From positions 248,001 through 312,000 of the forward strand of contig CAJQUW010017018.1 in assembly GCA_907163375.1 (NCBI GenBank): a stretch of DNA of 64,000 bases, read 5' to 3'. Origin of the DNA: Prostheceraeus crozeri. Taxonomy: Eukaryota > Platyhelminthes > Polycladida > Euryleptidae. Below are positions 31,035-43,081 of the stretch, piece by piece; the stretch's first letter is position 1; each line of letters opens with the position of its first letter. A model generated the notes under the pieces. The model searched no databases. It saw only the letters and a list, made by a program, of their open reading frames with translations, and was not told the origin of the DNA. Made by a program: the position numbers and the translations under genes.

Positions 31035-31464
31035 GTCTCAGTGTATTGTTACAACCTACTTTGACTCAACAACTCTAAACTTTCCTCGAAAAGGGAGGGC
31101 GTTGGTGATGAAATTGATGCCTGAAATTGAGGAAGATGCTATTAGCCACACGTTTGAGGGAGATGAGTGAAGAAATTTTCAACTTACCATTTCAACGAAA
31201 TCAAGTTTAAGGTTGATACTTCAACAAGATAGAGACTTCATTCAAATTTGGAATTCACTAGAGAGCAGTTCACTTGTACGCCTCAAATATAGAATTCGAC
31301 AGAGAACACTTCACTTATATGTCACAAAGACAGAGTGAAATGACACGAATGTCACTTTACATATATACTTTCATATTCATCATTCATTGGCTGTTCATTC
31401 TGATTGGTTGCTTGTTGATACTTAAGAATTAGAAAACATTTCAAAGTTATTATTCACAGTCAAC
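31035..31464. promoter_or_regulatory. Divergent intergenic region between polymerase and 31465 gene
   Basis: About 430 bp with no gene. A tatatactt motif at 31361-31369 and inverted CCAAT boxes (attggctg, gattggttg near 31386-31410) suggest promoters for the flanking divergent genes. Confidence 0.45.
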
Positions 31465-31914
31465 ATGACAAGCCCTCCGACAACACCAAACACAAAATTC
31501 TCTTCTCCATGCTCAACACCAAAGGCGCTCGTTGCACCAAACGCTCCAACGAAGGGGAAGGTAGAGAAGGTGTACCGACTGGACAATATCAGAAAGTTGT
31601 CATTACCAGCGGACGACGAAGAGAGTGTATGTGAGAAGGAGTGTCCCGACTTAACAGGCGTGAGGTGGAAGTATCTCCAGTACGATACTGACGATGTGAT
31701 GGAGATCACCAGCACCAAATTCCTCCACCAATTATGGGAATGGTACACCCCTAACTCCCAGCCACGAACTATGGCGGAGTGGGAGTATATCGACAAAGTG
31801 AGGCTCGCAGTGGAAGAACGATTAAAGCAAGTGAACTGTTTTTGTTATCTATGTGAAGCCAGACTCTGGGACGATATTGACGATGAAGACCTTTTGAAAT
31901 ACATGCCAGAATAA
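31465..31914 (+). CDS. Unrecognised acidic protein, Polinton A
   Basis: 149 codons, open from the ATG at 31465. The first 35 residues are Thr/Pro/Ser-rich. A charged middle follows, then an aromatic-rich region (VRWKYLQYD, LHQLWEWYTP, MAEWEYIDKVRL) and NCFCYLCEARLWDDIDDED near the end. The C-F-C-Y-L-C group might bind metal. CCAAT-type motifs precede it. The base composition is higher in GC than neighbouring capsid genes. The family was not recognised. Confidence 0.5.
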   Translation: MTSPPTTPNTKFSSPCSTPKALVAPNAPTKGKVEKVYRLDNIRKLSLPADDEESVCEKECPDLTGVRWKYLQYDTDDVMEITSTKFLHQLWEWYTPNSQPRTMAEWEYIDKVRLAVEERLKQVNCFCYLCEARLWDDIDDEDLLKYMPE

Positions 31915-31959
31915 ATTTTTATTTCGTATTATCTTTGCTTTCATACTGACTTACTTGAA

Positions 31960-32371
31960 TGGGGCTTCAGTGGATGATTTAACCATGTATACTTTTTCAT
32001 TTGGAAATAGTAGCACGCTTAGTCTAACTTGTAAATCTTATAACATTTCATATGGGCGATGATGGTAGATGAAATAGTGTTAAATAAAATTAAGATGGCT
32101 TGCACTTCTGATACAGGGATAGCAATCGACTGCGATCCATGTGTAAAGAGCTTGTTAGACTACGGATGGGCTTAAGTGGATGATTTAAGCATGTATACTT
32201 TTTCATTTGGAAATAGTAGCACGCTTAGTCTAACTTCTAAATCTTAAAACATTTCATATGGACAATGATGGTAGATGAAATAGTGTCAAATAAAATTAAG
32301 ATGGCCTACACTTCTGATACAGGGATAGCAATCGACTGCGATCCATGTGTAAAGAGCTTGTTAGACTACGG
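31960..32371 (+). repeat. 205-bp tandem duplication, Polinton A
   Basis: Unit 1 (31960-32164) and unit 2 (32165-32371) are about 96 percent alike by eye, both running from gatgatttaa through aagatggc to ttagactacgga. Unit 2 continues into a 65-codon open frame (32265-32462: CDPCVKSLLDYGREKC). Unit 1 carries only its first half. Confidence 0.85.
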
Positions 32372-32868
32372 AAGAGAGAAGTGTGTTATGTTGCGTGTGG
32401 CGCGTGAGTGTCCTCCCATTTCATTCCATTCATCAATTCGTCTCATTGATAGAGACAGGTAGAACTCATGGTTCTCATAACGTATGCAATGGAAAGTTTT
32501 AGGCAACCTTCGACAGTTGGCTAAATGTCGCCCTGGCGCGAATGCATACTACGTTGAGACAGAGGCAATCACTTGCAAACATGACGCAGAGAGGTTAAAC
32601 AAGATTGACCATTGCCGAATGTCCCTTGCGGTATACATAGCTACGGGTTTCACCGCCGCCCTTTACAGGAACGCCCGTCGAAAGGAAGTATTACACCGAA
32701 CTTCATTTGCAACGTTCAAGTTGACTGATTGCAGATTCAACTTAATGATAGTATTCGCCAGTCCGAAGACTGCCCAGGGCAAACCGCGAGGAGGTTCTAT
32801 CATGTCTTGCCCCATGGTGGCCCTTATCATGGCCGGTGGTTCGTTCTCGGGGGTTGTCATCAGTCATC

Positions 32869-33135
32869 TTACAGCCTACCGATTCTGCTGAGAGAGTCTT
32901 TGACTCTCTCCTTGGTAGCAGTGTCGACTTCCACGCTAGTTGGTATGTGGCTGAAAAGTGGAATGTAGCGCCATTCCGTTGGATTGACAACACTTGCTGT
33001 CATCGGATTGCCAATCTGAGCAAGATTGTTGTGGACTCTGTCTTGCTCCTCTAGCCTAACAAATTCCTCAAATAAATTTCGCGGCCTTAACTGCGGTCCG
33101 CGAGGAGAGCTGACTTGACTGTTCGGCGTCTGCAT
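32869..33135 (-). CDS. Small unrecognised protein behind a TATA box, Polinton A
   Basis: 88 codons from the ATG at 33135. A clear TATA box (ggtatataaacc on the minus strand, about 33166-33177) lies roughly 31-42 bp upstream, so the leader must be very short. The protein is rich in charged residues (RPRNLFEEFVRLEEQDRV). Its 3' end meets a good donor-like gtaaga, so a further exon is possible. The family was not recognised. Confidence 0.4.
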   Translation of the reverse strand: MQTPNSQVSSPRGPQLRPRNLFEEFVRLEEQDRVHNNLAQIGNPMTASVVNPTEWRYIPLFSHIPTSVEVDTATKERVKDSLSRIGRL

Positions 33136-33165
33136 GATTGAAATGAAATGAAATGAGAGGTAGTG

Positions 33166-33177
33166 GTTTATATACCC
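33166..33177 (-). promoter_or_regulatory. TATA box, Polinton A
   Basis: Minus-strand ggtatataaacc about 31-42 bp before the ATG at 33135. Confidence 0.55.
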
Positions 33178-33411
33178 CTCTAACGCGACGCAACGTTCAA
33201 GTTGACTGATAGCAGATTCAACTTAATGATAGTATTCGCCAGTTCAAAGACTGCCCAGGGCAAACCGCGTGGAGGTTCTATCATGTCTTGCCCCATGGTG
33301 GCCCTTAAGAGAGCCGTTGGTTCGTTCTCGTCGTATCTAAAAAAATAGAAAGAAAAATAGATGAAATTATATTCAAGTGATGGAGATGATATTATCTTAC
33401 CATAAATCAAT

Positions 33412-34668
33412 TCAACCGGTTCGTTGAACCGTCGATGGTGGTGGCTTAGGCAGGTACTTGGCCGGCAACTTTCGCTTACGATGGCGAATTTCCTTAATGT
33501 CACCATTGTGTTTGATGCTTATGTGGAGACAGCGAATATCTGGCGTTGCTCCTTCATAGCACTCGCTCGTTTTATCCAAATCCTCCGTCTCCATTATTAC
33601 ATCGTCGATAATTTTGCTACCGACTACGGGGAGGTGGAGCGTTGTTCTTCTCTCCTTGACAGCGTTATTCTTCGCCTCAAGAAGAGCCATCTTCTCCTGC
33701 TCATTTTGGAGTTTGAGCATCGCCTCCTTCGCCTTCATGTTCTTAATGCATGTGGCCTGATCCTCTACGCGACTCTCACTCGCTAGAGCTCTCTTTTGGA
33801 AACCTTCCAACTTCAATACTTGAGCCTTAAGACTCCTAATTTCCGCCACCTGCTTTTTGAGTTCAAAATTCTCATCCCTTAATGCGGAGCATTCGTTTTT
33901 ATAACGGCTCATTTCATCCTTGAGCTTCTTAATGGCGTACTCTTGGCTAACCCTCGCCACACCATCATCCTTAGCCCACTGCTTGGCTTGGGCTTTGATA
34001 CCTCTCCCTTATTTAGGTGAGGAGTGCATTTTTGGCGCTGGCACTGCCCGACTCTTCGCAATCGCCTTATCGGGTTTAGGAGCTATGACCGCCTCCTCGG
34101 GTTTGCTAGTGACGACCACCTCTTCCGTTTACGATTCAGATTCGGAGATTTCCGACTCAGAGCTAGAAGAGCTGAGGTGAGATGTCGTTGGCTGCTCATT
34201 CTTGCAGTCTTGTATGGCTTGAGCTGCCATCTGCAACTCTGTCTCCGCATCTAGATCAACTTGAGGTCTTTCAACAGGTGGGATGATGACCTTCCCAACC
34301 TCTGAGGCATGCGTCTCTGTCTCCTCATCTTAATTAGGTTTTTCAAAAAGTGGGGTGATGGCTAACCCAACCTCTGAGGTGGTATAATTCTTCACCTTCT
34401 TAATGAGACATGTTGAATGCGTCTTATAGAAAAACTCGTTCAGGTTTCCCCTGACGAATTTCATGCACGATGTGCATCCGCTCACCACGGCGACCTCCTT
34501 ATGCTCTTCCGGAGTGTCGGGGAATTTATTTAAATGGCGCTTGAACTCGCCACCTCGCTTGACTTCGCCACATAGGCACTTTTTAAAATGAAACTTTGTA
34601 TTTCCTCCCATTTTGTAACTTATGTATCTGTAAAGGAAGGATGAAATAGAATTACTAACAGGCGACAT
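33412..34668 (-). CDS. Coiled-coil protein with N-terminal zinc-finger-like region, Polinton A
   Basis: Read on the minus strand, the region begins with a Cys/His cluster (KKCLCGEVKRGGEFKRHL, GCTSCMKFVRG, THSTCLIKK). An acidic Ser/Glu-rich linker follows. The largest open part (33960-33412, 182 codons) is a heptad coiled coil (EYAIKKLKDEMSRYKNECSA, LKKQVAEIRSLKAQVLKLEG) and ends with a basic RHRKRKLPAKYLPKPPP stretch. The whole looks like one gene with a few breaks. Finger plus coiled coil suggests a nucleic-acid-bound scaffold. The family was not recognised. Confidence 0.45.
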
Positions 34669-34669
34669 T

Positions 34670-35445
34670 GGCAGTCATTTTTATAATCATACAGCTAAAT
34701 TGTGAGATTGGTGGAAAGTGTCGAACCTTTGAATCCGTTACAGGCATTACTCAGAGGGGATCTTATCCCAACTCCAAGGCCTCGGCCCACAAATCCAACC
34801 TCCCGCGGACAGGGCGTGCGTCATATCACTGTGTTGGTATCCGGACCCTGATTTTGACATGAAAACCAGTGGATTGTTTAGAAAGGTTGCAAATTCCAAG
34901 CCGAAGCTCGCCTCCCACAACTTAATAAATGTCTTAGTTGAATTCAGCAGGGTCGAAAACCCCAGAAAACCTCCAAAACTAGTGAATTTAAATTTTTCAA
35001 TTTTTTAGCACTACTTATGAAATTTTATAAGTAGTTTATCACTTAGGGCAGGTCAATAGCGACCGAACCTTTTTTGAATCAAGTCAAACGGACTTGTAGA
35101 AGCAAAGTTACAAGCATTTAAAGTTTTGGAGTCTTTTATGGCCTGGAGACGAAGGCCATCTCCTGGCTAACCTCTAAGTCTGACGGCTCAGCTGATATCA
35201 GCAGTGAAATTTTCTAAGTCGGTATCTTACAGAAACCCGGAATTTGGAATGTCCGATGCTATCATCGGAGCTCAGACAGACGACCTACCGTTGGCAATCG
35301 CTCGTATTAATGTCAAGTCTCTGTCGGTTCCCAGCTTATATAGTGTGTGGCGATCAGCTGATGACGTAATATCTATCATCCAAAAACTTAAAACGCTTCT
35401 ATCGCCGATTCTAGAGGTCCGATTGAGCTGCAAATACACCATTTC
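34670..35445. other. Non-coding region inside right end of Polinton A
   Basis: No supported gene. The GC content is locally higher near 34740-34860. It lies between the coiled-coil gene and the subterminal repeat array. Confidence 0.5.
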
Positions 35446-35696
35446 CATGTAAAACTGGACGCTGAATCCGAATCTGGCCTCCGTTTTCCCATCCGATGGT
35501 TCGTTTTGGCGCTACAGCCCACAGCCATCGCAAAAATTCTAACTCGTTTTTTCGAAAAAATTTCGTGAAGAAAAATTTTTTTCTCTCCGATTGACTTGAA
35601 ACTCACCATACAGATGCAGAATTTCACGCTGATTCCAAATCTGAAATCCGTTTTCCCATCCGATGCTTCGTTTTGACGCTAGAGCCCAGAACGTCC
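35446..35696 (-). repeat. Extra subterminal tandem units inside right end of Polinton A
   Basis: Repeats the gctgaatccgaatctggcc and ccgttttcccatccgatg phrases found within the inverted repeat. It extends the array by roughly one to two units of about 165-250 bp. Such arrays in element ends are often binding or replication sites, but no function is shown here. Confidence 0.7.
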
Positions 35697-36352
35697 AAAT
35701 TCTAACTCTGTCGTTTTTCGCCAATCTCCCAAAATCTTAAATGGCGTCTCACATCTAAACGAAGACAGATATGAACAACCGTTTCTTTCAGTGAATTTGT
35801 CTCACTCTTAGCTTTCAAACGAGCTATTGCACGACAAAATCCGTCCACTAGAAGCAAAGTTGGAAGGTCGGTGCCGGGGGGGGGGACGTCAGCGAAAATT
35901 TTTTCTCTCCGATTGCGTTCAAATTCACCATACCGATGCAGAATTTCACGCTGAATCCGAATCTGGCCTCCGTTTTCCCATCCGATGGTTCGTTTTGGCG
36001 CTACAGCCCAAAACGACCAAAATTCTAACTCTGTCGTTTTTCGAAAAATGTTGAAAATTTTTTCTCTCCGATTGACTTGAAACTCACCATACAGATGCAG
36101 AATTTCACGCTGAATCCAAATCTGAAATCCGTTTTCACATCCGAGCACTGCTTCCACTCGAAACAGCCCATTTTACAACCCAACATTCATCAGATTGCAC
36201 GAAAAACATCACACACTATAGCCTCAAGACAAAACCTGGCGGTCGCCCAAGTCCACCACGACACTCTGGCGTTCCAGAGGGGGGGACGTCAGCGACCATT
36301 TTTCGATGGCGGCCATCTTGCGCGGTCCAGTGGTGGAGTTTTACTTACTACT
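35697..36352 (-). repeat. Right terminal inverted repeat of Polinton A
   Basis: Reverse complement of the left repeat, ending ...ACTACT at 36352. Immediately inside it (about 35446-35696) are extra copies of the same internal unit that the left side lacks, so the subterminal array differs in copy number between the ends. Confidence 0.9.
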
Positions 36353-36358
36353 TACGAT
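36353..36358 (+). repeat. Right target site duplication of Polinton A (TACGAT)
   Basis: Six bases immediately outside the right inverted repeat, matching the left copy TACGGT at five of six positions. Confidence 0.75.
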
Positions 36359-38006
36359 GACGGAATGAATATTGAAAGATACTCAAAATTTTCTCGAAAG
36401 TGTTGAGGGTTTGCGTGCTCATTGAGAAAGCTATCGAATTTATGCAAGGTAAACGGCCATCTATGACAATCTCTCCCTCAGATACAGAAAAGGTGCTAAT
36501 GAAGTGGATCAAGTTAATTCAGTCATCAACTTATGCAGAACAATTGGAGTTACTGACGATCAATCGAGATAGCAAACTAATTAGGCAACTTGGTCTGAAA
36601 CTAACATACGATGGAGTTATTCGAAGCTTTGGAAGACTTGCGAATTCTGATTTGAGTTATGAGTCTAAGATGCCGATATTGATGTCGAAAGATCATTATT
36701 TGACCAAATTAATCATTCGAGATATTCATGAAAGACATGATTTGCATCCAGGGGCAAGTCAAATACTCTCCAAAGTGCGAGAAAAGTATTGGATTCCAAG
36801 TGGGCGACGAGCTATCAATTCTGTGCTAAAAGACTGTCGCGTGTGTAGAAAGCATTCTGGGTGCTCATTTAAACCTCCGAAGATGCCAGCTTTGCCTGCA
36901 GAGAGAGATTAACAAGACATATTCCATTCATTTATTGCGGCGTGGACTATTTTGGACATGTTCTTATTTGAGGTAATGATGGAAAACGGAAAGTTTGGGT
37001 ATGATTATTCACATGTCTCATTACGAGAGCCATCCACTTGGAGGTCGTCGAGAATATGACAACTGAATCCTTTATCCAGGCTTTCAGACGCTTCGTCGCG
37101 CGATTTGGAACACCAGAGCTAATTTACTCAGATAACGCAAAGCAATTCAAATTGGCTAATCAGCTCCTGAAACATTGGAAAGGACCGGAATTTAATGAAG
37201 TCATAACAAGTTACATGACAGCGGAGAACATAACGTGGAAATTCATTCCAGAAAAGTCCCCATGGTTCGGTGGCTTTTATGAAAGATTACTTGCGCTTGT
37301 AAAATAGCCTTTGAGAAAAGTAATTGGTCGCGGATTCCCATCCTTAGTTGAGCTCCAAACAATCCTAGCGGAAGTGGAGGCATTAGTGAATTCCAGACCA
37401 CTTGTTTATTATATCGACTCTGACAGAAATAGTTCAAGACCAATCTGCCCAAACGACTTTCTGTCTATGAGTTTCTGCGTTGGAATGCCTATAATGAGTG
37501 ATGACACCAATGACTTGATTTATGAGGGCTCTACTGAGGAAGCTTATGCAAATGTTTGGGAAACAGGACAGAAACTTCTTGATCAATTTTGGATGTTATG
37601 GCAAGAAGAATATTTGAAAGGCTTGAGGGAGCGTTATCAAAGCAAGCTAAAAGGTTCAAGGTATTCTGAAATTGCACCAACTGTTGGTATGATAGTAACT
37701 ATCAAAGACGATCATTTAAGAAGAAGTCAATGGAAATTGGGAAGAATCACAAATTTGATCAAGAGTAGAGACGGTGAAACAAGAGTTGCCGAAATGAAAT
37801 TGGCAAATGGTGTGATTACTCGCAGAGCAATCAGCTTACTATTCCCGCTCGAAACAATGGAACATGCGGAACCACCTAACTCTGATACTCACGAACTAAA
37901 CGCACAGGTACACAATGAAAGTAAACCGCGGGTGCGAGGAAGACAAGCAAAAAGTGCAGTAAAGCGAAAAACTACAGAACCTGTTCCAAAAGAACATGAG
38001 CAGTGA
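36353..38006 (+). pseudogene. BEL/Pao pol, right part: integrase
   Basis: Beyond the Polinton the BEL/Pao frame resumes. It shows a zinc-binding H...H...C..C segment (DIHERHDLHPG, CRVCRKHSGC), the integrase core with GTPELIYSDNAKQF and SPWFGGFYERL, and the C-terminal region with NSRPLVYY and GSRYSEIAPTVGM. This order is diagnostic of BEL/Pao. The copy is broken in a couple of places, and no 3' long terminal repeat was recognised after 38006. Confidence 0.85.
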
Positions 38007-41000
38007 TAACATTGACAATGATTGTAATAATGGCTTAAGTGACTAATAACGGTGACATTAACAGTGATCAACGGTACATTGCTGTAATCTATAGAATTAG
38101 TGATAGCATTTTTTAAAAAAAGCACATTACGTATTTCATTCAGTGACATCAATTTAACTTTCATAATGTGAATCAGTTGCGTTTCGGTGCAGAAGTGAGA
38201 AACTGATGATATCTATTATCCATTCAATGAATTATTCTTCGTATACTTCGGTGATTTTATTGACATTTGATTGATACGTCTACGATGTGTGAAATCTTCT
38301 GAGTAACTCTGAGTAACGTTCATATGATCTTCTTCTACTCAATCACTCACTCGATCGATCCGGACATCTGAAAGTGTGGAACTTTGTGGAACTTGTTTGT
38401 GTAATATTTGTACATAGGATTTTTGGCGGCGGGAGTGTCGCAACACTGCAGTCTCTGTGCTGCGATTATAGAGTAATGCTTTGTTTGTATTCATCAAATA
38501 AATGTAAATTGTGATGATCTGTAAATGTTTCGAATTCAATATAATTTCTAAAATCCTTGACAACAAATGACGCTTTTACTTGTCGGCACAAGGGCTGCAT
38601 TTGCTAATCCAGGTAGAAGTTAGATTTTCATTAAACTTGCATTGAAAATTGAAGCTATTCCCTTGTGATGTCGTCCGTTGACCACTACTTTGGAACAGGT
38701 GTGCGCCATGAAGCTAGCATATTGAAATGAATGTTACTGGATAGAAGAAAATGAATTTCAGTGTAAATAGATGATTATGGCCACAGAATTAGATTCATCT
38801 GCGCTCGCTCCGGTTTCCCAGAAAGGAATGGTTATATGTAACCTTAATATCGAAAATGCACATCACAAAATAAGACAACTTGCTCCTTCTCGAATGGATA
38901 ATTGTTGCATCGCTTGCTATTGGAAATGACAAACAGTAAGCTGTCAGCAAAGGACACCAGAGCCAGTGACAGAGGCATCGTGTGTGCTGTGATATCACTT
39001 CGCACACACCAAAACACTCACACACACGTCGCTGTCTTGGCTAACACTCGATTCAGTGTATGTACTATACAGTGAGAAATGCCGAGGAGAGGATGTGAAA
39101 ACATCCACTGAACTAGTTTTCGTACGCCGCTACTTTTTTAATAATGCTCGGAAGAGCCAACATTATGGAGGAAACTTGTGCGCAATGATCTGAATCCTTC
39201 GAATCTGAAGGAATTGTGGCAATCGAAGCACTTTGCTTTCTGGAACACACAATAATCCGCAAGCGACGCACGACTTTTTTTCCTATCTCTGTAAGGTATT
39301 AGGAATTCCTTTTTGCCCACTTACTAGGTTCCTCGATGTGCCGGCGATTTCGTATTAATCACACTTCTAGCAAACCGAAGCAGATAAGCAAAATATTTAA
39401 TTCTGTGATTATGGCTTTACACTCCTCGAATTCAGACAAAATCATGTTTGATGCCAAACTAGACACGGGAGGAAGATGACCGAAATCGAAACAGACGGAA
39501 GAGCAAATTCATATTTTGCTATTTACTACCACCGCAGATGTGCGCTTATTGAAGCTTTTTCAATCCTACTAATATAATCTTCCTTTTAAATCACGAAAGT
39601 TTCTTGACATTCGATTAACTGAGAATTTTGATGTGCTTCTAAAAGACACACTATACACGTTGCACAGCCGCCTTGTGAGCTGCATAATAGTATTGATTGA
39701 AAAGCATCAAGACTTTGTGCGTTCCATAGAATAAGTTAATAATCCTGTGCAGTCGAATTTTGAATCTGTTGAATGACCCATATACACGTGCATGCATGTG
39801 CTTTACACGGAAAGTATAGAAGCGATATTTTATTTGGACTTCTTCTATTTCGTGACAAGTTTCAAATAAAGGTTAATGATGAAGCGCAATTATCACAAAA
39901 CCGCAATTATATCACACAATCATCATGAATAGATCTGCATGTAAGATTTGATCTACGTGTGAATGATATACAGTAGTGTTCGGATTTACTAACATGTCAT
40001 CGTGGTGGTAAAATATGTTACTAAATCCAAATTGTTACTAAACCCAAATTTTCAAAAAACCATTTCATTGATGATGTCTTAATGAAATAATGGCACATTG
40101 ACGGCACCGACTCAGACTTAAACAGGTTATCTTGACATGCTTGTCTCCACTGCACTTTTCTTCCTTGAATGCCAATGATCTAATCGGTAGCACCTTCCAC
40201 ATAAGTCTGCATTCGCAGTTCGCACCTATTTGAACCATTCATGAGGCAGTCGATCGAGTTCTTCGTAGTTGCACTTCTTACTGGACTTTTGTGCATGTTT
40301 TCACCAGCCTCGAACTGCATCCTTGTTTTTCTTGATAACAGAGGCTAGAGAATGCGCAATATTCAATCGCTTTTGAATTATCGAACCTTTATTTAAACAT
40401 AGAATTACGGAATAATTGTTAGAAATTGATAGTCAAGTTCGCTTGTTCGTAGGTGGAAACATGATACATGCATACAAAATTAGACGATGACTCTGATGAT
40501 ATGTTATCTTCGATTTTGATTAGAAGCCGGTGATTGGTCTTTAATTACGCGTGAATTGAGAGGGATGGGATGTCAGTCATCAATGAACCTGATGATCGCA
40601 TCATGACATAATCTGCACACCTGTTTCCTCAGATAACATCTAGAGGTTTACATCTCAACTTGTATACAACTTGGGATAATAGTTTCAATATATATTTCAT
40701 TATATACTGGAATAAAAAGTCGTGCAAATCAGCCTCCATCAACCTTGCCTGTTTTGCTATTTTCTTTTACAGATCATTAACACTGTGAATAACACTGTGA
40801 GTAATAACGTTCAAAAGCGTTTCCAAATTGACTTCCATTTTCGACTTTGACATTGTCTTTGCTTACAAGCACATCAATACATACAATAGTATCCAATTTC
40901 AACTAAATAAAATTGAAAATGCTATACTGAATAAGTACCATGATATTCGTACCAAATGACACTTTCAGAACCCGGAATAAATGAATGTCAAGAGTGAGAC

Positions 41001-41794
41001 CGAGAATGTCCTGGTAAAACCTGGATGTCTGGTCAGAAATCGAGTTTAGTTCCTATCGACATAATTCATGAAATAAGTCATATTAGGCCCATACCCGCAA
41101 GCATGGCAAAATATGAACAAATCTTTTATCATAAAAACAACAAAAGATTCAAAGGTATTTTTATCTTATTGATATGGCGTATATGACTATTGATCATTTG
41201 ATTATTGAAACCTGACTAGTAGACCTAATCACTTGAAATTTTTTCGATAGTGTTAATTTAAAGTATTGTAATAGACGTTCCATTTGTATAACTGGCAGAC
41301 AAAAGGCAAACTGATCGCGGAAACGGTGGTAGAATTACTGAGTTTAACTCCAAAAGTTGAATTTGTTTAGCTCAACCATTTAAAATATGGGACCACTCTG
41401 ATAATGTTTTAATCAAGTGGTAGGTCTATAATTATATGCGTGATTAGGGTGCTTTACAAAAGTAAAATGGTATTTTCTACTGATTACTGATTTATAAATT
41501 CCTATAGACAGGCTAAAATGTGCTAATAGTTCTATTGAGGTCAACTGAACGCAGTAAAAACGGAGTGAGCATGACTGTAAATTACCCACTGAAGCGATCA
41601 ATGCATTTCGCAGTAGGCTTTGTGTTGAGGAATATATGAAATATGTATTCAAAGTATTGAATAGAAAGATGTCCTCAGACTTGAACAATTTAAGCAAGTT
41701 GAACAATTCAATGCCCTGGCGAACTAGCACTCTACAATCTTTATGATATTCAAAGTATACTATCATTGAATGATATGAATGACTGTTTTCGCTA

Positions 41795-42040
<246 letters not shown>

Positions 42041-43081
42041 TCAGAGTTCGAAGTGGGTCAACGAAACTTGACCCATGACCTACCTGACCCACGGGATATG
42101 TGACCCACGACCCACCTGACGCACCGAATTTTCACGAAAACATGACCCACGACCCACATGCTGCAAGGGTGAATGATTTGAGTGCAATTTATTTTTCTGC
42201 TATCATCTTTAGTTTCATTTTCATTCAAGATTCTATGTCTATCTAGGTAGAGGCCTCGTAGCATCAAAATTATTGTTAAGAATTGTTATGAAGATTCAGG
42301 TGTATCAGATCACTTGTCACATTATAAATGGACATGTAATCTCATCAAAATTATCTTATAATGTTGATCATGGCGTTCATAGGCGTTCGTGTACCTCAAA
42401 TGCCTAGGGTTCTAAAAAAATTTAAACGATTGTGTTTCTTGTTATAATTCTTGACTTTCCTTTTTAGTGCCACCTATTTAACTCGTAGAGAGATGATTAG
42501 TTAAGTTGAGGACCCTACACACTATAGTTCAAATTTTACATTTCTTAATCCAATGAAGTTAATAAACAAGATTGCAGTAGGCCTAAATATTTTAGTCATG
42601 CATTTATTATGCTAGATACTACATGTGTGAAAATTATCCCACAAAAATCGTCAAACTAATATTTTGTTGCTTTTGATGGCAATCGATTCAAATTTCATTA
42701 ACTTCCGCTAATTATTAAGTAGAAAGTTGTATATTTGATGTACGAGGAATGACATTCATTGAAAAGCAAATGCAAATGGAGTAAGCATGCGTAGCGCGTG
42801 AATAGAAAATTGCGCAAGTACAAGATTATCATTCAAGCTTACAATACATATTGATGAACTGATATATTTGAGTGGCGTTGCATGTACGACTACGTTGTAA
42901 TAACAATCACTAGTGACATCATGCAAGTATTCCTATTTTTATTGATAACAAAATAAAATATCAAACGAAACTTTTTATTGATACGAAGTGTGAAAAAATA
43001 TCTCCTCACAGAGCTCTGCCGTAATAAGTCTGTGTAAAAAGGATAAGTCTATATCAATGACCGTCGTATGAATTATCGTAT

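Larger units (their letters stand above)
32709..33330. repeat. 141-bp direct repeat pair, Polinton A
   Basis: Copies at 32709-32849 and 33190-33330 share gcaacgttcaagttgactga through ggtggcccttat/a and end in ttcgttctcg, with about ten differences. On the minus strand both could encode ATMGQDMIEPPRGLPWAVF. The copy at 33190-33330 is preceded by an acceptor-like tttttttag, suggesting a duplicated exon. Confidence 0.75.
14279..36352. mobile_element. Polinton/Maverick element A, 22.1 kb
   Basis: This is a self-synthesising, virus-like DNA transposon. It is bounded by 656-bp terminal inverted repeats beginning AGTAGTAAGTAAAA, with a 6-bp target duplication. It encodes protein-primed DNA polymerase B, retroviral-type integrase with chromodomain, adenain-like protease, FtsK/HerA-type ATPase, major capsid protein and minor virion proteins, plus a large accessory set. 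Genes on the plus strand fill 15.1-22.8 kb and 24.4-27.0 kb, and minus-strand genes fill 22.8-24.1, 27.2-31.0 and 32.9-34.7 kb. The inverted repeats differ at only about seven positions by eye, so the insertion looks recent. Most genes are open, with a handful of breaks overall. Confidence 0.95.
13425..38006 (+). mobile_element. BEL/Pao LTR retrotransposon remnant, split by a nested Polinton
   Basis: The left part (13425-14278) and right part (36353-38006) read in the same direction and together hold the C-terminal half of a BEL/Pao polyprotein: end of reverse transcriptase, RNase H, integrase zinc-binding region, integrase core and C-terminal region. Gag, protease and most of the reverse transcriptase are absent on the left, and no long terminal repeats were recognised, so the copy is truncated. 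It is also broken in about three places. Element A (14279-36352) sits inside it, with a 6-bp target duplication. The BEL/Pao copy is therefore the older of the two. Confidence 0.85.

Noticed and set aside
38795-39320. Short minus-strand frames with Cys-rich openings
   Set aside because: No pattern matching a zinc finger and no neighbouring exons.
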